Shown here piece by piece: positions 21,733 through 32,032 of a stretch of DNA of 42,840 nt. The DNA comes from Scleroderma bovista (lineage: Eukaryota > Basidiomycota > Agaricomycetes > Boletales > Sclerodermataceae). The first letter of the stretch is position 1, and each line of letters starts with the position of its first letter. A program made the translations under genes and the position numbers. The notes beneath the pieces were generated by a model, which was not told the DNA's origin, ran no database searches, and was given only the letters and a program-made list of their open reading frames with translations. Where the stretch lies: the NCBI GenBank assembly GCA_037178675.1, contig JAYMGJ010000456.1, positions 1-42,840 of the forward strand, written 5' to 3'.

Positions 21733-24147
21733 TGCCGCATCTGTGGCATTTTGCTTCTAACAGGTGAACGCCCCGGGTTCTGTTGTGGCCCAGGTGGTTC
21801 CAAGTATCATCAAGTCCCTCCATTACCCCCTCTTCCTGCAGCGTATCAGCTCTTACTTGATCACTGTGATATTTCACGATATTCTCGCATACTGAACCTT
21901 GTCTTTTCATTTGCTGCATTGGAAACGTCACATGCCTTTCCAAATATTGATGGTCCGCCTGGCTTTCTTGCCATCCAAGGTCGTGTGTATCATCGTGTGC
22001 GACCAACTCATACCAACTCTGCTGTTCGATGGCTTTTGTATGATGGCTTCATGCAAAACCCTCATCCAACATGGGCAGCTTTACTCCCCCCTCCCTGGAT
22101 TGATGCTGTACGACATGCGTTAATCACATTTAATCCATTTGTAACTGCACTTCAGCAATACAGCTTCATTTCGTTACAGTATCCAAATGTTGAACTTGTT
22201 CTACAAGACTCGGGTACAGCTGAAATAGCTGCTATCATGTCTTACTATAATACTACACAGTCTCAAATCAAGGCCAGACGCCTCATCATTTCTTGTAAAA
22301 GTGGTCACAGTCAGGCCATTCCCACTGTTAGTCGCCTCTGGGAGCCATTAGCATATCCACTTCTATTCCCTCATGGCACTCTAGGCTGGGGATTAGTCGG
22401 TGATCATCACCATGTGACGCAGTCTGCTAATGATGGTGATGAAGCCGATGTAGTCACTACTCAAATCTGGTATTACCGTGCATGCATCCTACATGAAGAA
22501 CACTTTCGGATTTTCGGACGTCTCACAAATGAATACATTGTTGACATGTTCAGCCGTGACCTTGAATGCAGACTAAACTACATACGAACAAATCAACTAC
22601 GTTTGCGACACGAGGATGCTGCTCTCATGGATGCACCTGAACTTGAATCCACTGAGAACATTTATCTTCCTGCTTCGTTTCTTGGTTCAAGACATTGGGC
22701 TTCAAATCAGATTGCAGATTCCTTGGCAATCGCAGCTGCAAAGGGGAACCCGACATTCTTTATTACTATGACATGTAATTCAAATTGGCCAGAAATTCAG
22801 TCACAACTCCGTTTTGGACAAGATTTTACAGATATCCCTGTTGTCGTTGTCCGAGTTTTCAAGCGCAAACTTACACACCTATTACAAACCTTGAAGACTA
22901 TGTTTCCCAATGCTGGCCGTGTATTATACTGTATACATTCCATTGAATTTCAGAAACGTGGACTACCTCACGCTCACATTCTGATCAAATTTGCGGACGA
23001 CTGCGTGCACCCCGATGATATTGACTCCATTGTCTCTGTGGAAATCCCCCTTGATCCACATGATGCCTTATTGGTCAATACATTCATGCACCACAATCAT
23101 CCGTCACCAAATCATCCTCTTTCGAGATACTGTCAATACGAACTCCCTGATGGAACCAGATCATGTCGTTTCAAGTACCCCCAGCCTTTACAGCCAATAA
23201 CCACTGTAGATCCTGAAGGTCATATCCACTACCGACGATGCAAACCAGGAGATGAGATGATTGTTCCACACTGTGTCCCATTACTAAGAAAATTCAAATG
23301 TCACATTAACTTTGAAGTCGCAAACACGTCCCATATATTTCAGTACCTCTTTAAATACATACACAAGGGTAAGTTCTCTATAATATAATGTCCATTATTG
23401 CAACATTCTTATCTGCTATCAGGTCCTGACCATACCCGCTATCATGTTCAAGATCCCACTGTGCAAGATGAGCCAATTGACAAAATTGCTGACTATTGGG
23501 ACGCCCGGTACCTTTCTGCAGGTGAAGCAGCCTGCCGCATCCTTGGCTTTCATGTTACAAAAAAAAATCCTGCTGTCACGTCCCTTCCTATCCACCTGGT
23601 GGAATCATCTTCACACCATCAGTATCTACGCAAAGACAATACAGAGAGCACACTTTCATTGCTTAATTGATACTTTCAACGTCCCATAGTACTTTTTACC
23701 GATGCATCATCTGGCATTCAACGGGACTTTTCAGACTTGACATATGCGGAATACTTCACCTTATTCCGACTCACACGATTTGATATTCAAAACATTTCCA
23801 ATCAGCAATATTTTGATGAAAACACACATGCCATACCTTGTATGCACGTTGTACAGAGAGACATCACACACCCACATCTCAGCCGAATAAATCCTATCCG
23901 CCCTTCACAGGGTGAACTCTTCTATCTACGTGCGATCTTGCAGTCTCGACCTGCCCTATCATTTGTGGAAGCTCGAACTGTCAATGGCGAGATATATGAA
24001 ACATTCCAGGAAGCTGCAATCGCATTAGGACTCTTTGCCAATCGCAATGAAGCACAGTATGCTATCCATGAGGCAATTCATAGTACTCTTGCCACCCCTC
24101 ACCAGCTCCGTCTCCTTTTTGTGCACCTTCTCGTCAATGACTGCATC
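21733..24147 (+). pseudogene. Helitron Rep (HUH endonuclease) part
   Basis: The coding frame is visible from the paired Cys in SCRICG (21733-21744) followed by FCCG, a zinc-finger-like opening. A Helitron_like_N domain follows, with the HUH motif in FQKRGLPHAHIL (about 22952-22987) and the Tyr-bearing motif YLFKYIHKG just before a 54-bp intron at 23369-23422. The next exon begins PDHTRY and contains RYLSAGEAACRILGF. Rep nicks one strand at the element end and links to it through Tyr. Breaks: TGA at 23668-23670 in an otherwise continuous frame, and the chromovirus insertion at 24148, after which the frame resumes at 32033. The true start is upstream of 21733 and not identified. The ORF's first ATG-like codon at 21751 is TTG and is not a credible start. 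Confidence 0.85.
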
Positions 24148-24778
24148 TGTTACGACCATGCCCAACTCCGGGCCTTATCCGGTCACTCCGGTCATATCGC
24201 AGCTCTACAGCTCTACTCCGGTCGCTCGTCTCCTACTCCGGTCGCGCTCACGCAGATAACCTTCCGCTAACTACGACCCTTGGTCTATACTCCATTCGCT
24301 CTTACTACACCTCGCCATCTACCCTGCCTTGATGTGAGTTCTCCGTGAACTCGATATATCCTATACCTTGTAGCTTTTTCACCGGACCTGATTTATTTTA
24401 CCCGGTCCTGACTTTATTTTCACCAGACCTGACCTAGTCCTAACTCCGGTCGTCCCTTGTCCGCTATTAGGTTGTTTACTTGTCACCGTATGTACTCGAC
24501 CCTAGTTTCTACTTAGTATAAGTACCCTCTAGTTTACCTTGTATACCTCAGTCTGAAATCATCTAAGTCACTACTCCTGATCCTCTGTCCGTCTCCGTCT
24601 CTATCTCTGTCTGACCAGAACCTACGCAAGGGATCAACGCTCGCCGTCCTTGTCGTTGAATCCAAACGGTCGCAACTCCGGCCCGGGCTAACCTCTGCCC
24701 AAACCTCTGACCTCCCCTCTCGTCCGCTTCCGTCCAGACTTGACCGGACCCCCTACCGGAGTAGACCCGGACTTGACA
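24148..24778 (+). repeat. 5' LTR of the chromovirus
   Basis: 631 bp, TG..CA, rich in ACTCCGG/ACCGG units. It differs from the 3' LTR at offsets 33, 46, 169, 185, 277, 460, 469 and 588. Seven of the eight changes are on this copy, each CpG to TpG or CpA. Confidence 0.95.
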
Positions 24779-24845
24779 GTATTTCAGACTCACACTTGTG
24801 TGGGTTCACTATACAAACCTCGTACGCAAACTAGTTTCATTCCTC

Positions 24846-26290
24846 ATGACCATGACTACGCGCTCTCGCGCTCGTACTACTGCCGCACTCGCTGAAGAAG
24901 CAGGTGCAGTAGACGACCTTCACCTTTCTGCCGCCCAGCAAGCCCTGTCTAATCGCAGGCAACCTCCGGCTTCTGTAAGCCAATTCCGGAGCTTTACAGC
25001 TCGAAACCCCACAGCACCTTTGACTCCGCGTCGAGATGCTGCGTCTCAGAGCCTTCGCGGTTCTGCAGACTTAGGTCGCCATGAATCTGTTTCTGGTGAC
25101 AGGTTTCCCTACCGCTGCGACTCCACTCCGGAGCGTCGCGAACCCGGTCGTTTCCAATGGTTCGGCCTGAGGATGGTCCCGGAGATGATCCGGACGACCC
25201 CGGAGATGACAACAACAACAACAACAACAACAACGAATTTCTCGACGCCACGGAAGAACTAGACCCTAGCCTGGCTGTCTTCCACAATCTCGCCATCGCC
25301 GTCAACCGCCTCTCCCGCTCCTCCCGCCGTTCCAACGACTCCTCCTCCTCCTCCCGTGCCAAGGTCCGTGAACCGGACACCTTCGATGGCACGGACCCCA
25401 AGAAACTCCGGACCTTCTTGGTCCAGTGCGAACTATGTTTCCAGGATCGCGCCAAAGCTTTCCGCCAAGATAGGGCAAGGGTGACGTTCGCCCAGTCCTA
25501 TCTAAAAGGTATGACACTGGAATGGTTCGAACCGGACCTCCTCAACTCCGGCAATCCGGCTGACCGTCCGCGCTGGATGGACAGCTGGGTCCACTTTGTC
25601 ACAGAACTCCAAAGTACCTTTGGACCTCACAACCCAGTTGCTGATGCTGAGCACCAGCTCGAGCATCTCCGGATGAAAGACTTGTACCGTGTTACACGGT
25701 ACATCATAGATTTCAACCGTCTCGCTTTGCAGGTCCAGGACTATGGGGATGGCGCACTCCGTCGCCTGTTTTACTCCGGTCTCCCGGACCGTCTCAAGGA
25801 TGAGATTGCACGAGTCGGGAAACCCCTGACTCTAAACGGGTTGAGAGCCCTTTGTCAAGAGATCGACGTGCGCTATTGGGAGTGCAAAGACGAGATCTCC
25901 CGTACGATGAAGAGCCAGCCTACCTCATCCACTCCCAAGCCCTCCAACTCCAGAGGCAACACCCCCAAGTCCGGTCAAGCCAAGACCGGCAACTCCCCCA
26001 GCTCCGGCAACACCTCTGGCTCGTCAAAGCCGACCAGCAACCAGTCCTCGTCCGGTTCCAAACCGGATTTAACCAACAAGCTTGGTAAGGACGGGAAGCT
26101 GACTGCTGACGAGCGCAAACGGCGGCTCGAAAACAACCTCTGCATGTTCTGTGGAGGTACCGGACACTTCGCGGACAACTGTCCAAAGAAGTCCAAAAAG
26201 GCCAAGGCTCGCACTGCAGCCGTCGCTGCTGAGTCTGGTAAAACGGACTCTACTAACTCGGGTGCCAACTCCGAGTCAAAAAAAGAGTAA
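24846..26290 (+). CDS. gag: Chromovirus gag (capsid/nucleocapsid), probably with a 5' frameshift
   Basis: The main frame, 25157-26290 (377 codons), holds a poly-Asn tract from an AAC microsatellite and a Ser-rich linker. The conserved capsid core of basidiomycete gypsy elements follows (KVREPDTFDGTDPKKLRTF, then TFAQSYLKGMTLEWFEPDLL). A CCHC zinc knuckle, CMFCGGTGHFADNC (C-x2-C-x4-H-x4-C), precedes a basic tail. Upstream, ATG 24846 opens a second frame (24846-25262) with a plausible gag N-terminus (MTMTTRSRARTT). The two frames overlap at 25100-25262 and differ by -1, so a single-base deletion is likely, although starting at ATG 25157 cannot be excluded. Gag packages element RNA into virus-like particles in the cytoplasm. 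It ends at TAA 26288-26290, immediately after the slippery heptamer that leads into pol. Confidence 0.85.
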
Positions 26291-26325
26291 GCAGCTCCCG
26301 GCCCTCCGCACAACCGGTGAGCTGC
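26278..26325 (+). promoter_or_regulatory. Probable -1 ribosomal frameshift signal between gag and pol
   Basis: A_AAA_AAA at 26278-26284 is in the correct register (gag codons AAA 26279-26281 and AAA 26282-26284). The 6-nt spacer GAGTAA includes the gag stop. A stem follows: GCAGCTCCCGG (26291-26301) pairs with CCGG-T-GAGCTGC (26314-26325), 11 bp with one bulged T and a 12-nt loop. The pol frame is -1 relative to gag and is open through this point. The alternative is loss of one A from a former eight-A run in a single-ORF element. Confidence 0.7.
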
Positions 26326-29300
26326 GTTGACTCCGGAAGTGCACCCAAGGAGGCCCGCCTCAACGCGTCCACTCTTTTCGACCCAAACTCTCTTATGCCT
26401 TATGTTTCTCTTTTATCTCATGATATACCTAAAATCCGCGCACTTGTGGACTCCGGGTCCACGCATTGCTTTGTAGATTTACAATTCGCACACAAAAACA
26501 ACCTTACCTCCCATTCCGTCTCTCCCGTCCAACTCCGGTTATTCGACGGTACATCAAACTATGTAATTACTCAAGCTATCGATTTATCAGTGCAGTTCCC
26601 CGCATCTGGTGATGTCACCCCCATGACTTTTTATCTTGCTCCGTTGGATTCTGAATGCTCGATTGTCCTTGGACATAACTGGCTCACCTGCTATAATCTG
26701 TTGATTGACTGGGTATTGAGTAGTTTAACATTCTGGACTCTTGCAGGAAGTTTGCCAGCGCCCCCATCGACTCCCTCTCCGGTTCTGCCCGGAAACTCTG
26801 ACTCCGGCCTCTCCGGCCAGTCTACCCCAGGCCTCGTGCCATCTGTCGACACTCCGGTTTGCAACCCTCCGCTTATCTCTCTAATCAACGCAGCCGCATT
26901 CGTGCGTGCGTGCAGTTTGGAAGGATCCACGAAGTACCAACTCCAGCTGCGTCCTGCGGACTCAGCACAGGCCCGGTCTTCTTCTATATCAACTCCGCCG
27001 GACTTGGACATCGTCCCTCCGGAATACCGCGATTATGCGGATGTGTTCAGTAAGGCGAAAGCCTCTGAACTTCCCCCGCATCGCGATTATGATTTGAAGA
27101 TCGAACTCGAAGACGGTACTTCACCACCCCTGGGAACCCTTTACTCACTGTCTCCGGTCGAGCTCTCCGCTCTCCGGACGTTCATCGATGAGAATCTCAC
27201 TACAGGTTTCATTCGCCCTACCGCTTCCTCTCACGCTGCTCCGGTCCTTTTCATTAAAAAGAAGGACGGCTCCTTACGACTATGCGTTGACTTTAGAGGC
27301 CTTAACAAAATCACCAAAAAGGATCGCTACCCACTCCCCCTTATCTCTGATCTATTGGACTCACCCAGCCGTGCTAAAATCTATTCCAAGATTGACCTCC
27401 GGCACGCGTACCATCTAGTCCGGATTGCTCCGGGCGATGAATGGAAGACCGCCTTCCGTACGCGCTATGGGTCCTACGAGTGGTTAGTAATGCCCTTTGG
27501 CCTCACTAACGCCCCTGCAGCATTCCAGCGCTTTGTCAACACCGTCTTTGCTGACATGCTGGATGTCTGTGTCGTCGTGTACCTCGACGACATCCTCATC
27601 TACTCCGAGGATATGGAGTCTCACCAGCAGCATGTCTGGGAGGTACTCCACCGACTCCGGTTGCATGGCCTCTTCGCCAAACCGGAGAAATGCGAGTTCC
27701 ACTCGGACTCAGTGGAATACCTTGGCTACCGTCTATCCCCTGAAGGTCTCACTATGTCTCTGGACAAAATACAAACCATCTCTGATTGGCCTGAACCTCG
27801 TAAGGTAAAGGACATTCAGTCCTTCTTGGGATTTGCCAACTTCTACCGCCGGTTCATTTTCAACTACTCCGACATTGTGGTCCCTCTCACCCGGCTCACC
27901 CGGAAAGATGCTCCTTGGGTCTTCTCCGAGGACTGTCGACGCGCTTTCAATGCTCTCAAGCACGCCTTCACTACCGTGCCCATACTCACTCACTTTATTC
28001 CGGACACCCCTATCATCGTGGAAACGGACGCCTCCGACTACGCAGTCGCTGGTATCCTGTCTATCACTTGCTCCGACGGAGAGATTCGTCCGGTAGCATT
28101 CTACTCCCGGACCTTGACTGCTCCGGAGCTGAACTACGACACCCACGATAAGGAACTCCTTGCCATCTTCAAGGCATTCCGAAATTGGCGCCATTACCTT
28201 GAAGGCTCCGCCTCCCCTATTGACGTCGTCACCGACCACAAGAACCTAGAGTATTTCTCTACCTCCAAAGTCCTCTCCCGCCGGCAAGCCCGGTGGTCTG
28301 AATTTCTCTCCCAGTTTAACCTCGTCATTCGTTTCCGCCCCGGAAAACTTGGTGCCAAGCCGGACGCTCTCACTAGACGATGGGACGTCTACCCCAAAGA
28401 GGGGGATAGTGGCTACGCCCGTGTTAATCCACAAAATCTCAGGCCGGTGTTCACCCAAGAACAACTGACTAACTCCCTTCGCGCAACCATTTTAGAGTTC
28501 CCAGTCCTTCGTCGAGCAGTCGCCATCATGGACGTGGAAACACTCCACGACGACATCTTATCTGCTCTCCCCTCAGATCCCATTGCCCAGATCCACCTCT
28601 CAGACTCACCGGACTCTCGTTGGTCCACTGATGAGGCAGGTTTCCTCCGCCTAGATGGTCGCATCTATGTACCGGACCTGGACGGTCTCCGCCTCCGGGT
28701 ACTCCGGTATCACCATGATCACCCACTCTCTGGCCACTTTGGGCAAAACCGGACTTTGGAACTAATCCGGTGTAAGTATACCTGGCCTGGTCTTAGGACC
28801 TTCGTCAAAGACTACGTCCGGTCATGCACCTCCTGCGCTCGAGCTAAGACACCGCGCCATCGACCCTATGGGTTACTAAAACAGCTTCCTGTCCCGGAAA
28901 GACCTTGGAACTCCATATCCATGGACTTTATTGAGCAACTCCCTGGCTCAACTGGATTCACAGCTATCCTGGTTGTAGTAGACAGGCTCTCTAAACAAGC
29001 CGTCTTCATCCCTACCCACGACACCATCACTAGCCCGGAGCTCGCGAAGCTCTTTCTACTCCATGTATTCTCCAAGCACGGTGTTCCCGCCCATGTCACT
29101 TCAGATCATGGTACTGAGTTCGTCTCCCACTTCTTCTGGTCACTCGGAAAAGCCCTCGACATGCGCCTCCACTTCACCTCCGGTTACCACCCGGAGGGCG
29201 ATGGCCAGACAGAGTGATCCAACCAGACACTCGAACAGTACCTCCGCGTCTACTGTAACTACCAGCAGGACAACTGGGCGGACCTACTCCCTTTGGCGGA

Positions 29301-30003
29301 GTTTGCTTATAATAACGCACCTAGTGCTACCACCGGAGTCTCACCATTCTTCGCTAGCAAAGGTTATCATCCTAACATCTCCGTCTATCCGGAGCGCGAC
29401 ATGACCTCTGCCAGGGCTCGTGACTATGCAGTCGACCTTGAGTCGCTGCACCAATACCTTCGAGAAGAAATGGCCCACGCGCAACTTCGCTACCAAGGTC
29501 CGGCTGATGCCAAACGTACTCCGGCACCGGACTTCAAAGTTGGCGACCAAGTGTACGTGAAAGCCAAATACTTCCGGTCAACACGACCATCCAAAAAGCT
29601 ATCAGAGAAGAACCTGGGGCCCTACACTATCATCGCGCAAGTAGGCTCCCTCTCTTTTACTCTCCGTCTTCCAGATTCCATGCGCGCAGTTCACCCCGTC
29701 TTCCATGTCTCCCAACTCGAACCGGCCACACCCAACACCATACCGGACCGGATACAACCTCCTCCGCCACCGGTCGAAGTAGATGGTGAACCGGAGTTCG
29801 AGATCTCTGAGATCCTCGACTCCAAGGTTGATCGTCGACGCAGATCGTGCAAGCTATTGTACCTGGTGCGTTGGTCCGGTTACGAAGGAACTGACGAAGA
29901 AACGTCATGGCTTCTCGCCACTGAACTTGGCAACACTACGGAACTCTTGGAAGATTACCATGTCCAGTATCTGGACAAACCCAGACCACTTGCGTCCATG
30001 TAG
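26284..30003 (+). CDS. pol: Chromovirus pol polyprotein with one in-frame TGA
   Basis: In the -1 frame from the slippery site the order is as follows. Aspartic protease (ALVDSGSTHCFVD, about 26440). Reverse transcriptase (LCVDFRGLNKI; catalytic YLDD at about 27581-27592). RNase H (ETDASDYAVAG; TDHKNLEYFS). Integrase with an HHCC zinc finger (HPLSGHFGQNRTLEL to CTSCARAK), first catalytic Asp in SMDFIEQL, second in TSDHGTEF, and Glu in DGQTE. Then a GPY-like region and a C-terminal chromodomain (LLYLVRWSGYEGTDEETSW). Such chromodomains tether integration to modified histones. A TGA at 29215-29217 follows directly after the catalytic Glu, where relatives have Arg; the same frame then continues intact to TAG 30001-30003. 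All catalytic residues are present, so one transition separates this copy from an intact pol. Confidence 0.95.
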
Positions 30004-30180
30004 TATTACTCTCGCCTCCGTTTCCCTTATCTGTTTCTCTTATCTGTTTCTCTTATCTGTTTCCCCTATCTGTTTCACTCTGTAATATCACTCACTCTCA
30101 AATCCAGCCACTTTTCTCTATAAACAAAAAAGTAAAACTAAATTACATTTTCTATTTACAAGGAGTCCGGACCGGACCAC

Positions 30181-31236
30181 CTACTCCGGCACACTGCTGC
30201 CAGGGTTCTCCTGCTCCTCACGGAGCCCCTGGACTTCTTGTTCGACCTCCTCCGGGTCGACCTCCGCCTCGCTGTCCTCCGACTCCTCGTCCTCGTCCCA
30301 GGGCGCCGTAAAGAAACGACACTCCTCAAGAAAAGTCTCGAGGCCGGCCATCAGCTGCTCGTTTCCCCTCGCCACCGAGTGAGTGGCGTCTGCGACCCGG
30401 CGCATCTGCCCGGTCATCTCCTCGACGGCCCCGGTCAACCGGTCCAGTCGTTCCAGGAACGGCCCAGGGTCAAACCCGGACCGTTTCCCAGACGGCCCCG
30501 GTACTTCGACGATGTCGTCGTCGTCGGCAATCTTCGCCGCCGTCTTCTTCTTCTTGCGCTTCTCGCCTCCTCGCGGTGACGTCGCCACCTCCTTCTCCTT
30601 CGCTTTGCCCTTCCCCTTATCCCCTACCGGACCCAGACCACCCACCTCCGGCCACTCACACCGCTCCTTGAGCCCTGCGCATTTCATGCACGCGCGCTGC
30701 TTGGGTTTTTCCGGGTCTCGTTCGCACTTGGCCTTGTGCTTCGCACAGCGAATGCACCTGCCAAAAAATTAATAAAGTAACAAGGGAATAAAGTTAAAGA
30801 AAAATACTTACTGGACATTGTCGCTCCGGTCTCCACTCGGACCCGCCTCCGGCTCTTCCCTCACTCTCTTCTTCGACGCCTCCTGCGCCATCGCTCTCTG
30901 CCTCGCGGCAACCTCTGCAGCCCTCCGTTGCACCTCCACCCTGTCCTTCTCCACCTGCTCCCACGCTTGGCGTTCCGCCTCCGCCTTCGCTCTCTCCACC
31001 TCCTCTCGTGCTCTCGCCTCCGCCTCCTCACGTGCTCGTCTCTCCGCCTCTTCCCTACGCTGCTTCTCCTCCCTCTTCACTTGCTTGCGACGACGGCGCT
31101 CCTTCGCCTTGGCGTCGAGAACGTCGGACTCGTCCTCGCTACCGGACTGTAACTCCGGTGTTGGGGCCTTCGTCCAATCCTTGGACTCAGTGGCAGCAGG
31201 GGCGGCGGGGCTGACGGACTTGGCAATGGCAGACAT
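30181..31236 (-). CDS. Antisense Zn-cluster/coiled-coil protein inside the chromovirus (333 aa)
   Basis: Two exons, 31236-30812 and 30757-30181, joined in phase by a 54-bp GTAAGT..CAG intron with an AT-rich 3' part. ATG 31236 begins MSAIAKSV. Residues about 45-135 are a long Glu/Arg/Ala heptad-like coiled coil rich in REEAERR units. Directly after the splice comes a six-cysteine motif, spacing CX2CX6CX11CX2CX6C (CIRCAKHKAKC then CMKCAGLKERC), which matches the Zn(2)Cys(6) fungal binuclear-cluster pattern. A KR-rich stretch and an acidic C-terminus follow. No stops or frameshifts occur, although pol and other genes nearby are damaged. It lies opposite to gag-pol, between pol and the polypurine tract, and its start is only 160 bp from the 3' LTR. 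The function is unknown; DNA binding or control of the element is a guess. Similar antisense frames in other retrotransposons are known as a category. Confidence 0.8.
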
Positions 31237-31383
31237 TTTCAGATAGCAGTAAATTGGGGGTAAAGGCAAAACCGGTCTGAGCTTTATAGATCCAGAATTT
31301 GTACTCAGACATTAACTCCGGACTCCGCATTGTCTTAGGTGACCACACGTCAGCCTCGTTGGGGCCTCATGGGTTCGGCCCCT

Positions 31384-31396
31384 AAAAGGGGGATAC
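31384..31396 (+). other. Polypurine tract of the chromovirus
   Basis: AAAAGGGGGATAC lies immediately before TGTTACG of the 3' LTR. This is the standard place and composition for the primer of plus-strand DNA synthesis. Confidence 0.85.
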
Positions 31397-32027
31397 TGTT
31401 ACGACCATGCCCAACTCCGGGCCTTATCCAGTCACTCCGGTCGTATCGCAGCTCTACAGCTCTACTCCGGTCGCTCGTCTCCTACTCCGGTCGCGCTCAC
31501 GCAGATAACCTTCCGCTAACTACGACCCTTGGTCTATACTCCATTCGCTCTTACTACACCTCGCCGTCTACCCTGCCTTGACGTGAGTTCTCCGTGAACT
31601 CGATATATCCTATACCTTGTAGCTTTTTCACCGGACCTGATTTATTTTACCCGGTCCTGACTTTATTTTCACCGGACCTGACCTAGTCCTAACTCCGGTC
31701 GTCCCTTGTCCGCTATTAGGTTGTTTACTTGTCACCGTATGTACTCGACCCTAGTTTCTACTTAGTATAAGTACCCTCTAGTTTACCTTGTATACCTCAG
31801 TCTGAAATCATCTAAGTCACTACTCCTGATCCTCTGTCCGTCTCCGTCTCTATCTCCGTCTGACCGGAACCTACGCAAGGGATCAACGCTCGCCGTCCTT
31901 GTCGTTGAATCCAAACGGTCGCAACTCCGGCCCGGGCTAACCTCTGCCCAAACCTCTGACCTCCCCTCTCGTCCGCTTCCGTCCGGACTTGACCGGACCC
32001 CCTACCGGAGTAGACCCGGACTTGACA
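31397..32027 (+). repeat. 3' LTR of the chromovirus
   Basis: 631 bp, same ends as the 5' LTR, followed by the GCATC duplication at 32028-32032. Only one of the eight LTR differences (31430) is on this copy. The body reads through without indels. Confidence 0.95.
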
Positions 32028-32032
32028 GCATC

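Larger units (their letters stand above)
24148..32027 (+). mobile_element. Complete Ty3/gypsy chromovirus (7,880 bp), TSD GCATC
   Basis: Two 631-bp LTRs (24148-24778; 31397-32027), both TGTTACG...TTGACA, flanked by GCATC at 24143-24147 and 32028-32032. Internal order: gag, pol (protease, RT, RNase H, integrase, chromodomain), a spliced antisense gene, then a polypurine tract. The LTRs differ at only eight positions (1.3%), all CpG transitions, so insertion was recent. A tRNA-type primer-binding site is not evident right after the 5' LTR, which would fit the self-priming known in the Tf1/sushi group, but I did not establish that. The element sits inside the Helitron gene, and removing it with one GCATC restores that frame. 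Confidence 0.95.

Noticed and set aside
24563..24793. Minus-strand frames in the two LTRs (also 31812-32078)
   Set aside because: They are the same LTR sequence twice; identity reflects the repeat and no protein pattern is seen.
30818..31246. Plus-strand Ser/Ala-rich frame opposite the antisense gene
   Set aside because: It is the mirror of a coiled-coil coding exon; the minus strand has the ATG, intron, Cys cluster and stop.
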